From Odontocerum albicorne (lineage: Eukaryota; Arthropoda; Insecta; Trichoptera; Odontoceridae), in NCBI GenBank assembly GCA_949825065.1, contig OX463856.1, positions 13,701,238 to 13,765,237 of the forward strand: DNA of 64,000 nucleotides, written 5' to 3'. The notes under the pieces are model-generated. The model searched no databases, had not been told where the DNA came from, and saw only the letters and a program-made list of their open reading frames with translations. Shown piece by piece: positions 43,380 through 54,960 of this stretch. Every line of letters begins with the position of its first letter. The stretch's first letter is position 1. Position numbers and translations under genes: made by a program.

Positions 43380-44520
43380 ATAATTGAATGAACGTCTTTC
43401 AGTATTAAAAATTAAACCGTTTTAAACACGTTGAAAAACGGTAAATTTTTTTAAGACAAATACATGAAACAATCAAATATATCTAAGCAGTATTACATAA
43501 TATAATAGAAAACAATATAAGATGAACTTAACATAATAAAAAAACAGACCCATTCGATTCACTCCATTCTTCCTGGCATTAACATTTTTTTCACTTTAGA
43601 CATAAATACTCAAAGTACAATGAAAGGGAATTTTTTGTATTGTTCAATTAGTGTATTTTTGCTTTACACGAGTTGAAAAAATAAATCATTATCAAAGGCA
43701 AATTAGCTTTTGATAAAATTATGGAAAAAATATCAATTAATGAAAGCAAAGGGCGTTACACCTAGCGAAGGTCCTGTGTAAACCTACGTTTGAGGATCAC
43801 TCAAAGTGAATACGATCACATAAACGATCCTTAAAGATTTTTTACACTTTTCTGAGAATATCCCTTTTAACATCACTTCTGTTGAAGGACGCCGTCTTTT
43901 GACGACATTTTTAAAGCTTTAATTTACATGTTTAGAATGTAAAGAGGCAAAAATGACACGAAGTTGAAGGATTCTGAAATGTCGCGAACGTCGTTAGGCA
44001 TGCTCTAAAGTGGGAATCAACGGATGTTAAAGGCAAGAAGTAAAACTTGATCGTAATGTTTATTTTTTGTTGATATTCATTTTATCCTTAAGGTTAGATA
44101 AATAAACTGGGTTTTTCTACCAATATAAAAACCTGTGGGGATAAATATAAGAACCATTTATTTCATAAATTCAATAGCATTTACAATATCCAGGTATTCA
44201 CAGCAACCTATTGACGGAGTGAGTCGTCAATTTCTTAACGTTTCTTTAAGCAAAAGCCAATTCAGGGACAACTTGGATTTGACAGGCAAAAGAAAGAGAT
44301 GTAAGGATAAATATTCAAGAGAAAAGTGACATACTAAATGGGAAACAATAAATCGCTACTTTGGCTCGATATTGGTGGAGGCGATTCCTGAATGAGATTG
44401 AATTTTTAAATCTCTGAAATATGGGTTTTCATCGATTTGATTTTTATGTAAGATTACTCTCTAAATTGTTGATATTGTGTACATTGGCGCAAATTGGTAA
44501 CCATACTCCTGCTAGAAACA
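43380..44520. other. Stretch without recognised features
   Basis: AT-rich. The small frame 44135-44329 has no recognised motif. Confidence 0.45.
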
Positions 44521-44529
44521 GAAGGAAAT

Positions 44530-45030
44530 ACAATATAAATCAAATCCCATTCCAGGGCTGGGCTGGAAGACAAAGGAAAAGGAAGGAATGGTAGAGAGGA
44601 AAGGAAAAGAAAAAAAATCAGGAATGAAACACGTTATTTTAGTGACTATAAATTTTCAGTAACTGATTCCAGAGTCTCACTGCATGGACAGTAAAGGACG
44701 ACGTAAAAAAAGAGGAGTGGTGAACTGGAAAGGCCAATAAACAATCTTTGCTTGAGCGTAGCGCAAATCTATGATTGGAAAGACGCTGAATTTTTTCGGC
44801 AAGATAAGAGGGAGTGGCGGAACCTTCTGGTATGAAGTTATATGATCGTACTTTTGTAGGTTGAAAATAAACGTTAGACAAACATTTTGAAGACGCTGTA
44901 ATTGGTCCAGCTGTTCCTCTGGAACATCCAAGTAACAGACGTCTTGAAATGTATGCGGGGTGTCTAGTATTTAATAGTTGAGAAATATTTAGGAGTTTAT
45001 AAATGAAATCAATACAGAAAAAAATCATTA
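44530..45030 (-). pseudogene. LINE-A copy with RT C-terminal region
   Basis: Two overlapping minus-strand frames (45028-44639 and 44931-44677) together give the end of a CR1/Jockey-type polymerase. VPEEQLDQLQRLQNVCL (second frame, about 44925) continues to IFNLQKYDHITSY. The first frame then has LRSSKDCLLAFPVHHSSFF and SFTVHAVRLWNQLL (about 44700-44655), the usual 'avRlWNqLP' ending. A frameshift lies between. The 3'UTR left of 44650 matches 13.1 and 39.7 kb (ATAACGTGTTTCATTCCTG). Confidence 0.7.
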
Positions 45031-45424
45031 ATTATAATTCCCATCGAAAAGAAAATATACACGCATTAAAACAAGTATAAAAATTAAGTTGAGCGAAGCT
45101 TTATGACATGACACACTCCCATAAAACTTGGCACGATCTTAAAACTTGAATTCGTTGATCTACTCATCAAAAATAGGGGGTGCCAGAAAGTACATAATGC
45201 TACCAAAGAACAAAAAGAATTTCAACAGATTTTATTAATAATGCGTAAAAATACAGTGATTTAAAAAAAACATTAGATATATTTTCAATGAAGAAATATT
45301 TTTCTCCATAACCCCCATTTTCTAGTCCTTTTCCATTTTGTGTAGTTTTTTTTACTATATTACGTATATTTATAATGTATTGTATGATATAAGCGTATTA
45401 CACTTATGTTGTATACATTAAATA

Positions 45425-45605
45425 CTGACGGGTTTATCACAATGTGGCATTTCTGCCAACTAGCCAAAAAATAGTTCAAAGAATAGAAATCAGATTGGAA
45501 CCCTTTTTAAAAAATCTGAGAACCAACGGGAATCGAATATACAACCCCTGGGTTGGAAGACGGGCGTTTTACTAACTGAGCCATGGATTTCGTCGAGGTA
45601 TGTTA
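45425..45605 (-). mobile_element. SINE-1 copy
   Basis: On the minus strand: A box TGGCTCAGTTAGTAAAACGC (about 45585-45566), B box ATTCGATTCCCGTTGG (about 45537-45522), then a linker and a decayed tail at 45425-45480. Confidence 0.7.
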
Positions 45606-45759
45606 ATATATTTTATTTATTCTTGAAAATAACCACTATCCCAACAATTGACACGAATCTGCCTAACTCTTGTCTAGGTGGTTGGAATAGATTGTCGCAT
45701 AATTTGTATACTTAAAAATAAATCAATTTTTTCGTATACCCTTCTAAATATCCACACCC

Positions 45760-45955
45760 TTCTAAATATCCGGATTGGTGATTCAGGAATATTGAAGAGG
45801 GGGAACGATAGACAACATTGTTGTTAGCTCCAGTACTCATCATAGAACCACTGGTCTTCAATCTTAGAACCACTGGAGACGGCACGGAATTAGCGGTTAT
45901 CATCGCTTGCGTTGACAACGTCACGTACTCGCCGCGTGCGAGCATTTTTACTAAA
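45760..45955 (-). repeat. Dispersed repeat, family F copy
   Basis: AACCACTGGAGACGGCACGG with AATTAGCGGTTATCATCGC matches a diverged segment at 56050-56190 (AACTGCTGGAATAGGCACGG). A 77-codon minus-strand frame (45945-45712) covers it, but I cannot assign a protein. Confidence 0.4.
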
Positions 45956-45974
45956 CAATCTTCTTTATCAGACT

Positions 45975-46065
45975 GGGACCCCCTATTTTTTTTTTAATTT
46001 GGGTTCCATTGAGAATCGAACCTGAAACCTCCCGCCAACTAGGTCAGAGAGATCGTCGATATAAA
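45975..46065 (-). mobile_element. SINE-1 head
   Basis: Complement shows A box TGACCTAGTTGGCGG and B box GGTTCGATTCTCAATGG. The tail is missing after a poly-A/T linker. Confidence 0.6.
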
Positions 46066-46483
46066 AATGAAACGTCCCAATTGAGCATCACCCCATGACA
46101 AATGGAAGACACCCGACTGGGAGCATCGTAGGCGTTTTTTGCATTATAAAAAAAAAACAGAGGTACAAATTTCCCAGTTGAACACATTTCGTAAAATGCC
46201 AACAAAAGAGTTTTCCTATGGCACAGTGTATTCATTTGAAGTCTCTTATCGCTTAAAATGGCCACTTGTTTCCTTTACAGACTTGAATTTGCAAAAAAAT
46301 AAATAAAAATGTTTGAACGCTTTCACGTTCTTATCTAACTTGTGACATATCCATATTTTAAACAGAAAAAAAAAATATTTACGTGAATAATATACCGTAT
46401 CCGTTGGAATAAATTGGATTTCGTTCGAATTAAAATTATACGTTCACTAAAAAGTTTTCATAAATTAAACATTCCTCACATTA

Positions 46484-46940
46484 TTTCGGCCTTGAAGAAA
46501 TATATTATCTATAGTTAGAGTATTAACACTGTAGAGTTTTAAGGACTTGTAATGTATGTAGGGTCGAAGAGATGTTGGCAGGAGGCAAATCTCCTGGCTC
46601 CGCAATATACTTGATTGGACTGGTATAAGGAGCGTCGGGGATCTTTTTCGGGCTGCCGGGGACCAATATGTCTACTCTCAGGTGATATTCAACGTTGCGG
46701 GGATCTGAACTGACACTGGGAAGAAGAAGAAGAATGTATGTAGTCAAACACTGTTTATTACACTTAATATAACAGTATAAATTTATCGGTTTCAAAGTTT
46801 TCACCTCATCATCAAAGGAGAACAAACTAAATTTTTTATATTACTTTCATGATAAATATGCAAATCTTGAAACTGGTAGGAATTGTAGCGTCATTTAAAG
46901 TGAAATAAACAGTGCTTGACTAAAAAAAACGAGATCTTAA
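46484..46940. mobile_element. MITE-1 copy carrying a nested insertion
   Basis: Outer left arm CTATAGTTAGAGTATTAACA and GTAGAGTTTTAAGGACTTGT (46509-46550). The arm continues at 46744 with TCAAACACTGTTTATTACAC; the right complement ends near 46920 (AATAAACAGTGCTTGAC). The arm is interrupted by a 171-bp insert flanked by an 11-bp duplication. Confidence 0.8.
46562..46732 (+). mobile_element. (GAA)n-tailed LINE end inserted in MITE-1
   Basis: 171 bp, ending GGGAAGAAGAAGAAG and flanked by AATGTATGTAG at 46551-46561 and 46733-46743. The interior is G+C-richer; a plus-strand frame includes SVGDLFRAAGDQYVYSQV. A tail of this type and an 11-bp duplication also bound the insertion at 25893-27596. The precise LINE family is not recognised. 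Confidence 0.75.
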
Positions 46941-47194
46941 AGACTTATTTATATCAGTCATTTTCTTGGACAGCTGATAAGAATATTATTTCACGTAAAG
47001 TTTACAGAAAGTAATTCTGATCAAATAATACATTATCGTTTTAAACAGTTCATACATAGATGGCATTGTTCCAATGTGACAGAAAATTAATAATTTTTGC
47101 TATAAAGCTGAGAATTTACAAATCTACCATCTTACAAAAGTTGCAAATGTTTTTTTTTTTGACATTTTCGTAATATAATGTATATCCTGGTGAA

Positions 47195-47350
47195 TTTATT
47201 TCCATGCGTCAATCTCTTTCAGCCTACCAAAAATATGTTATAGAAACCTTAAGTGAAAACCAAAACCTTTTAAAAAATCCAATACCAGCGAGAATCGAAC
47301 ACGAAACTTCCAAGTTTGAAAGCAGACGTATGTTATTAGGTCATGTGAAC
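47195..47350 (-). mobile_element. SINE-1 copy
   Basis: Complement shows A box TGACCTAATAACATACGTC (decayed), B box GTTCGATTCTCGCTGG, the body TGGTTTTCACTTAAGG and the tail motif GGCTGAAAGAGATTGACGC (47226-47208). Confidence 0.65.
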
Positions 47351-47700
47351 AGATCTCAGTTGATACGGTCAACAAAGACCATTACACAAGATACAATAAA
47401 CATAGATTTTGTGGGAAAAGATAAGGTAGAGACAGTGGATGACCGATCGCCTGGAGAAAATTGTCCAGCAGACTAAAGCTATTAAGGTAGTTATACCATT
47501 ACATTTAATGAATACAAATTACTGGTACATACATATTTTTGATGATATGCAGAAGTTGACTAGCACTGATTGTTGCAAACATACCTGTAAACAATACATA
47601 AAATTTAATTGATTTCAATAGTTTAATGTGAATCAGGCCAATTAATGTACTCGTATTATAAAATTGTGATACATAGAAAAGAATACAAACAAACAATATA

Positions 47701-48988
47701 TTAGGTCCTTACATATGAAATTGGCGTTTTGCCGTACTGGCAACTTTGATCTCAAATATCTTCTCTTTGGTTAGGAATTCCAAATTAAAATTTATACAGC
47801 TATTTACTCAAGTATTTGTGTTTCGAAAATTATAATTCATTTGTTTTTTCCTCAATTGTTTTTTTTCTTTGCGTCACTCAGTTTACAAAATGGAAAACTT
47901 GAAATATCGCGTTATTTACGAGTACGAGTTCCACCGTGGCACCAGTGCTGCAGAAACGGCTCGAAGGATTAATGATGTGTATGGCGACGGTGCCGCAAAA
48001 GAAAACACAGTGCGTTTTTGGTTCCAACGTTTTCGTTCTGGAAATTTCGACCTGCAGAACAAGCCCCGTGGACGGCCGGAGACCAAAGTTGATAATGAAG
48101 AATTGAAGGCTATTGTGGAAGCGGATCCATCGCAAACCACGTCCGAGTTAGCTGCAGGCTGCGGTGTTAGTGATAAAACTGTTTTAATCCACTTGAAGCA
48201 AATTGGGAAGGTGAAAAAGCTTGAAAGGTGGGTACCTCACGAATTGAGTGAAGCAAATCAACAAACGCGCGTTGACTGCTGCGTTGCATTACTCAACCGG
48301 CACAATAATGAAGGGATTTTGAATCGAATCATTACCTGTGATGAAAAGTGGATCCTGTATGATAATCGGAAGCGCTCATCGCAATGGCTGAACCCTGCCG
48401 AACCAGCCAAACCATGCCCCAAGCGAAAATTGACTCCAAAAAAGTTACTTGTGAGCGTTTGGTGGACTAGTGCTGGTGTCGTTCACTACAGCTTTCTTAA
48501 ATCTGGCCAGACGATTACGGCAGATGTTTATTGTCAGCAACTGCAAACCATGATGGAAAAGCTAGCTGCTAAATAACCGAGGCTGGTTAATCGCTCTAGG
48601 CCACTGCTGCTTCATGATAACGCTAGACCACACACTGCACAACAGACGGCTACCAAATTAGAAGAGCTTCAATTGGAATGTCTAAGACATCCACCGTACT
48701 CTCCGGACCTTGTCCCAACAGATTACTATTTTTTTCGAAATTTGGATAACTTCTTGCAAGGGAAAAAATTCAACTCCGATGGGGCAGTCCAAACCGACTT
48801 CAAAGATTTTATTGATTCCCGTCCGAATGGTTTTTTTTAGTAAAGGGATCGATGAACTACCTATGAGATGGCAAAAGTGCATAGATAGCAATGGTACATA
48901 CTTTGATTAAATAAATAAATTATATTAAAAAAAAATCAACTTTATGTTCCTCCCAAACAAAACGCCAATTTCACATGTAAGGACCCAA
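47701..48988 (+). mobile_element. Cecropia-type mariner element with inverted repeats
   Basis: 1288 bp, normal mariner size. Left end TTAGGTCCTTACATATG (47701) and right-end complement TTGGGTCCTTACATGTG share about 30 bp with two or three differences. TA dinucleotides flank both ends (47699-47700 and 48989-48990). It contains the transposase pseudogene. A deleted relative starts directly after the right-hand TA. Confidence 0.9.
47890..48910 (+). pseudogene. Mariner transposase, lightly damaged
   Basis: Mariner transposase that would cut and paste the element at TA. Start ATG at 47890. The N-terminal double HTH (residues 1-112) ends in KQIGKVKKLERWVPHEL. The catalytic domain has CDEKW (D151), LLHDNARPH (D243) and SPDLVPTDY (D278), giving D..D34D. 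Phrases such as TCDEKWILYDNR resemble the Hsmar1/cecropia group. Only two lesions are visible: a TAA stop at 48574-48576 after residue 228, and one extra T in the run at 48831-48838 that shifts the frame before the last ~24 residues (KGIDELPMRWQK to the stop at 48908-48910). Both would abolish a full-length product. Minus-strand frames here are shadows. Confidence 0.92.
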
Positions 48989-48990
48989 TA

Positions 48991-49250
48991 TTAGGTCCAA
49001 GATGTATTCTAAATTTAAAATTTTCCTTGTATATATTACTATCATGATACTTTTATTCAATAAAATGATATTACTATTTTTTATATTAGATCCAAGATGT
49101 ATTCTTAATTTAAACTACCTATGAGATGGCAAAAGTGCATAGATAGCAATGGTACATACTTTGATTAAATAAATATATTACAATATATTAAAAAAAATCA
49201 ACTTTATGTTCCTCCCAAACAAAACGCCAATTTCATATGTAAGGACCTAA
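48991..49250 (+). mobile_element. Deleted mariner abutting the larger one
   Basis: Begins TTAGGTCC (8 bp of the mariner end) directly after the shared TA at 48989-48990. It ends with a duplicate of the mariner 3' region (49116-49250: ACTACCTATGAGATGGCAAA to GGACCTAA), followed by TA. Inside, TTAGGTCCAAGATGTATTCT (48991) is repeated as TTAGATCCAAGATGTATTCT (49086). The right end here matches the left end of the large element better than that element's own right end does. Confidence 0.75.
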
Positions 49251-49252
49251 TA

Positions 49253-50360
49253 TTAAATGAAGGGATATGCAATGTATTTTCTGACCGAAATATTGCAATA
49301 GAAGATAACCTGACTGCTTATAGTAGAATTTGCATCCTCTATACTAGGAAACCACCCCTGGAAAACCTTGAAATCTCTTAACAGATTCCGTACAAAAATT
49401 GGGAGAAGCAAGGACAATATGTTAAACTGAGGAATGTTACATGATAACACGCTCATCGCAAGCGCCTGTTTCCGCCCATGCATGCCGTCATAACTTGCGA
49501 AATATCACAATTCTCGCAAGTTTTTCGCATGTTAGATCGATTCTCTATATCTGCGATCAGGAGCAGTCCCCGCGATAATTACTGCAGCACCCGATGAGCC
49601 CGGTGAATTGCATAGAAGGAGATTTGATTTTTGGAACGTACAATGCTGTCCAGATGGCAACATTCTGGACAGCATTTGGCATGAAAAGGAGAAGGATTCA
49701 ATACAATCAAATAATCTATTTCTATGGCGCTATCCAGTCTCCAAAAAAGTTACTCAAACAGGCGCAACTGATTCATTTTAGCATTTCTCATCTAAGGATG
49801 TCACTTGAAGGTTTAAACGTGCTTAGTTCTTCGATACTTCAGAGAAAGTTTATAATTCTGGGCAGAAGTAGTATAGTGTCTTTGAAGTGAAAATAAAAAG
49901 AACTAAGTGGTTCCAAATTACAGTGGCAGAAATCATAAATTCAGTTTAAATAAACACCTTTGTACTAAGCATTACATTATACACTCGCCTCAAGGTCAAT
50001 ACTGTTCTTTATAAAACAATTTTTATATGTTGCTATGTGCCTTCATTTTTCTTTAATATATTTTAACGAATTCAAGGAAAACACGTTTTGATCAAATTTC
50101 TCTTACATCATTTCGGATATCAATTTATTTGATTTCCAAAATATTTGGATTGATTGGATCAAATTGAGACTCCTTTATCAATATCTTATTCTTTAATATT
50201 TATTTCCGCTCGCTTGTTTCCTGTTCAAATAAAGTGTATACCTTAACAACTATCATGTGTGACAGGGGTTGGAAAATATTTTTCTAAAAATACTGTTTTA
50301 TATTTTTATCAAAGGCCTGGGCTATTAAGTAAACATTTACTAATTGATCGATCGAAAGGT
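49253..50360. other. Stretch with a GC-richer unidentified segment
   Basis: 49480-49870 is less A+T-rich and has an open frame at 49594-49890 without recognised motif. A hairpin is formed by GCTGTCCAGATGG and its complement near 49645-49672. Nothing else is identifiable. Confidence 0.35.
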
Positions 50361-50364
50361 TATC

Positions 50365-50465
50365 ATCACTCGTAAATGGGTATGATTGTCAGCCATCATG
50401 TGGATGGAAAACGCTTGTTCTTGTATCGGTTTATTGTGTGCATGCTGTTGCAATTCGACAAATAC
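50365..50465 (-). repeat. Isolated unit of the 21.6-kb satellite
   Basis: The complement reads CACAATAAACCGATAC, CGTTTTCCATCCACATGATG and GCTGACAAT, the core of the ~65-bp satellite unit at 21.6-22.3 kb. Confidence 0.6.
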
Positions 50466-50904
50466 ACCTTTTTGGTAGATCACACCCAGTATTCCGATAA
50501 GAAGGAGACTTAACCTCCAAGACGATTGGTGGGTTTAACATGCTACAGCCTTTCGTTAGGCAGTATCATGTTATATAGAAATATTTTGTGTTGGTAAATA
50601 TCACTTAAATAATTTATAAAAAGCAGCAGATAAGCTAAAGAAAAAAACAAATTTAGATGTAAAATAGTCTAAGAGTTAAACTAGCCCAGAAGTAAGTCCG
50701 CCAGAAATTGAAACTTGTGTCTCCACTTGCTTAACATGAATGATAGCAGTTAGACTACGACCGCCGACATTTGTTTTATTGAAGGATAACTATTATTGTG
50801 AAAAAATCCAACCTTTTTATTTAAAACAATTGTGAAAATATATTCACAACGTTACGGAGAGTCGTAATAAAGGTAGAGAGAGGAAAGTATAGTTGGAACA
50901 AGTG

Positions 50905-51065
50905 ATTGAACCTTCCTGGCATAGTTGGTTAAATGCCTGTCTTACAGCCTAGGGGTTGTAGGTAGGCTTTCTATTTTTTTTAAATAATTCCAATCTAGTT
51001 GCCACTTAAAGCCTCTGCATATATAACATTTTTCTAGTTGATTGCAAGAAATTGACAGATTGCAA
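50905..51065 (+). mobile_element. SINE-1 copy
   Basis: A box TGGCATAGTTGGTTAAATG (50918), a decayed B-box region (GGGGTTGTAGGTAGGC), then AATCTAGTTGCCACTTAAAG and a tail remnant CTAGTTGATTGCAAGAAATT. Confidence 0.6.
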
Positions 51066-51684
51066 GAATATTATAACGATAAAACTGTTCACAACTAAAG
51101 TATAACTCAACGCAATACAATGTAGATTTGAAAGAAGAAAACTAAGGACTAAAAGAAACTAACGAAATATTTAAGAAAATAATAGATGTCGATGAGGGGA
51201 AATAAGTATGTGAAAATGTAGCAGTTTGTTTTCTCATCCTATCCCTACAAATAAATAGCGTATTAGTATGTTAGTGAATTGTAGTTAATACAAGTTACCT
51301 TGATCTAAAAAATCGTTCATCGTGACTTGAGTTTGATGCGTATTATTATAAAAATGTAATGAAAAGAGCCAATTCAAACTTTTTATAAAACCATGAAATT
51401 AAGTTCCAACTGTAATGGAATAAGTAACCAAATAATGATTAAAACGGTCTTCTTAAAACTTACAGTGTCAAGGATGTTTATTTAAACTATTTTTGTGGTA
51501 TTTAATGAATACCAACCGACCCAACTGTGTAGATAAATAGAATTTCGCTCGCTTATTCCCTTCGCGTTATACTCGTATATTATATTATTTCTGATTTGGT
51601 CCTTAATGAACCATCCAGCATCTCTGAGGTTTCTCATTTCCACAATTTTTACTCTGGCTCAAACTTTCCCTGTAAGGAGAACGA

Positions 51685-51850
51685 TTAGCCTCCGTTGCCT
51701 AGTTGGTAAAACGCGGAGTTTCGGGGTCGATTTCCGATGGTACTAAAGTATAGGTTTTAGTCTGATAGGGGAATTTGTCTGATAATATTTGTATGCGCTA
51801 GACGTGTGCGAGTGTTTTTGCATATCAACATATGGTAGTATTTCAAAGAC
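51685..51850 (+). mobile_element. SINE-2 copy
   Basis: Head CCTCCGTTGCCTAGTTGG with TAAAACGC and B box GGGGTCGATTTCCGATGG. The body is GAATTTGTCTGATAATATTT and GCGCTAGACGTGTGCGAGTG. The head is nearly that of SINE-1, but the body is that of 5.2 kb. Confidence 0.75.
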
Positions 51851-52024
51851 ATACTCGTACAATCGCGAAGTTTAAGTTAAATGTTTTCTCTATTAATTCT
51901 TAACCTGGAGTTTCGATTATTGGGGTTGAATACAATGCGGTTATTCGGATATGGAATACTTATCTTGACCAACGTTTATAATGAATTCTTAGTCTTAATA
52001 TGAAATTATTTCAAAATATTAAAA

Positions 52025-52300
52025 ATAGATTTATTTCATCATGCCGTGTCCCTTGCAGAACCAACGAGAACAGATCTCCAAACATTTCAATTCAAGAACA
52101 CAACTTTGCCTCCTTCTAATAAGTATATCTCGCCATCCACAATCTTCTATTATTCCTACTAGTTACTTTCCCTTTTTTTTAAACGGGTCCTTTTGATCCA
52201 GCCATGTATCTCTCGTTCTTTCACTTACACGCACTTATGATTTGCTTGCACTTGCACTTCTGATTTGTAGACTTAGAAGTGCAAAGTGCGTATAAGAGGT
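52025..52300 (-). mobile_element. RTE-like LINE 3' end (family C)
   Basis: TCATCATGCCGTGTCCCTTG and GAACAGATCTCCAAAC match the family C start; minus sense by analogy with 31.4 kb. Similarity fades after about 52200. Confidence 0.5.
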
Positions 52301-52754
52301 TATTATCTCATCATACATTCTCTAAAACCATCGTAAATTTTTTTTTTCATAATACTTAAAACATTTATTATATCCAAGCATTTTTTTCTGATGTCTTCAT
52401 TTTGTCTGCGTTCATGCATAAACTTTTCGCATTTTATCTTATCGCACACATCTCTACAGCATTAATCTGACTTTTATCGTAATTCTATCAAATCAAAATT
52501 TGACTTCAAAACGTCAAGATGCAACAATAAAATGTTTTTTTTTAAATATCTATTTCCACTTGCTCTTTAAAAATATTGATAGTTTAATGAATATTTAGAA
52601 TATAAAACACAAGGAACATTGCACCGCAGTGCAATAAATTGTCATTGGTTACTAAAATTAATATATCTTGCGTTGTATTGAGAACAACCCTTAAAGTGTA
52701 TTGGAATTGGAAAAATCAATGGAAAAAAATTAATGGCGTCTTAAATGATAACCT

Positions 52755-52850
52755 GAAAAGAAACTTTTTTTTAATGTATCAACAAGAGTCAAATTCGCAA
52801 CCACTGTGCTGAAAGACAGGCTTCTTAGCAACTAGGCCCCAAAGATCACA
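52755..52850 (-). mobile_element. SINE-1 head, decayed
   Basis: Complement has A box GGGGCCTAGTTGCTAAGAAG and CCTGTCTTTCAGC, with a weak B box. Confidence 0.5.
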
Positions 52851-53529
52851 TATCTTACTATTTGAATTTTTGTTATACAATACAATGAAATAATATTTCC
52901 ACTGTTAGTGTACATTCCCATAAAATTTTTCGAACTTTTCATATAGTTTGAAACCATAATCTTCTCTCCACGTTATGTCTTATCTCTTGGAAGTATTGAA
53001 CAATTCAAGTAGTCCTTAATATAAAATTGTTTTGTGCATGGTTGTCCTTCCGATCTGATGATGGTAGAATCCTATGTATACTAATGCTACACACAATTGT
53101 AATATACATTATATTTTGCTGTTTGCTCGTCTCGACTTTAAACCGATGTTCCTGATACAACTCGGTGTGCTTCATTTGTATAGATTTTCAAGAAAAACTG
53201 TATTTTTCCTCAAAATACTTCTCACCCTTTACTCCCATACAATTCCTATCCAAATCCCCATCCATATTTTACAGGAAATTAATCTTTTAATTTAATTTTA
53301 GTTATTTTTTTCTCAAATATTGTTTCCTTTACTAAGAGTTAGGCACGGTCATGGATACCCATACGTATAAATAACCAAACAAAAAATAATTGATTAGAAG
53401 AAATTGCTGTGAAGAAATAAATTCATCATAAAACATATATGAGCATGAACGTATCAAATAAACAAACATAATATGTCCATTAAACTTATCATTAACATAA
53501 CAATATTTCGATATCACTACAATGTCGAT

Positions 53530-53955
53530 TATATCGCTAGTATTAATAATATGTAAACGATTTGTAAAGCACTGCTTGAAGTGAAAACTCGACTCAAAAG
53601 CGCTAAAACGTACAGTAAAAATAAAATGGTGCCAAGATGCAAACCCTTGGAGACACCGCTGAAGGGACAACAGCCGCCAGTCGATGTTATTGAATTTTCC
53701 GTATTGAAATAGTCAGTGAGACATGGTTTTGCCTTGAAATAAATTGACCTCCAAAACCCATACTTTCCAACTTGCATAGTAAGATTCTGTGACAGAACTT
53801 AGCAAAGGCCTTGATAAAATCTGTGAATAGCGCATTTACTTGTATTTTGGATATTGATTGAAAATGAGTAACTTCGTTATTTTCATAATAAACAAGATCG
53901 CTTTATGTTGATCGCCCACTCAGAAAGTCGTGATGCTAGGTGAACGAGTATGACG
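53530..53955 (-). pseudogene. Jockey/CR1-type RT palm remnant
   Basis: The minus strand from 53940 reads HHDFLSGRST, a stop, then SKIQVNALFTDFIKAFAKFC (about 53865-53800; compare QVDAIYTDFSKAFD) and CHRILLCKLESMGFGG. After a frameshift near 53757 the next frame has KPCLTDYF and SGVSKGLHLGTILFLLYVLA (compare SGVPQGSHLGPLLFLLY), then sequence where YADD should be. The palm Asp block is partly kept (TDFIKAF). Different from the intact Jockey at 7.5 kb. Confidence 0.7.
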
Positions 53956-54187
53956 TATTATACAATATATTAAATTAAATTCTTGGAATAAAGCCTAGTG
54001 GAAATATTTTATCCAGCATTGGAATTTCAAATAGTTTTGTACTTGATTAGAAGACATTAATCTTTTGTAATAAGCCCACCAAATTGTGTAATAAAGTATT
54101 TTAATAATAATATAAATTATTTACACGTTGAATTTTTAGATTTTATACAAATAAAGAAATATATTATAAACATATTGGATTTTTAGA

Positions 54188-54545
54188 CTCAACCGACTGG
54201 CCTAGTTAATAAGACGCCTGTATTCTTACACGAATGTTGTGGATTTGATTATCGTTGGAACTCAATTTTTTTAACAAAGATTTTCAGCCTGGTTTTCACT
54301 TATGGCTACAAATATCTTTCTGGTTGATCGGAATAGATTGCCACGTTACATGAATTCCACAAGGTTATACTGTATGCAACAAAAATGGTATCTATGATTC
54401 GCTCGGACGCTGCTTTAGCTGTCAGACGTGATTTATTCAATAATAATGTCTTATATTACCAATTCGGAGTGACCTTGAGGAGAGTTTGAACTTTATATGG
54501 CGCTATAAAAAATTGTCCTTTGAATAAAAATTATTTATATATTCG
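54188..54545 (+). mobile_element. SINE-1 copy, longest in the window
   Basis: Best view of the whole unit. A box TGGCCTAGTTAATAAGACGC (54198), B-box region TGGATTTGATTATCGTTGG, body CAGCCTGGTTTTCACTTATG, tail motif GGTTGATCGGAATAGATTGC, then CAAGGTTATACTGTATGCAA, GCTCGGACGCTGC, CTTGAGGAGAGTTTG and GGCGCTATAAAAAATTGTCC with an AT-rich end. Roughly 350 bp in full. Confidence 0.75.
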
Positions 54546-54769
54546 ATTTATTAATCACTAATAATAAATTATAATAAAAAATGCATTTTTTTTTCATTTT
54601 TGATGTTCTGGTGCCGTATAATTTGCCATATATGGATTTCATATTATATTTGATCATGAATTGTATTGTTGATTTTCATATTTGATTTGATTATGTGTTT
54701 TAGTTTATTTGATTGATGTTTTTATTTTAAGTTTGTATGATTGTATCATATTGCATTACGGTTTCGTTC

Positions 54770-54960
54770 AATACAGACCATCTGGTAGTTTTTTATGACA
54801 ATCTCTTCCAACCGGCCAAAAAAGGTATTTAAAGAACTTTTAATTGAAAACCAAACTGTAAACCTTTTTAAATATTTGATTACCAATAAGAATCGTACCA
54901 CAAACACTGAGCTGGAATACAGATACCTTATTAACTAGGTCATTAAATTTGTTTTTTTGA
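54770..54960 (-). mobile_element. SINE-1 copy
   Basis: Complement has A box TGACCTAGTTAATAAGGTAT, a decayed B box (GGTACGATTCTTATTGG), the CAGTTTGGTTTTCAATTAAA body and tail motif GGCCGGTTGGAAGAGATTGT (54821-54802). Confidence 0.7.

Noticed and set aside
47869..47889. Upstream start for the mariner transposase
   Set aside because: The extension depends on a TTG codon. The ATG at 47890 gives the N-terminus expected for the family.
53074..53295. Small plus-strand frame
   Set aside because: No motif. It lies next to an RT remnant read on the other strand and looks like chance.
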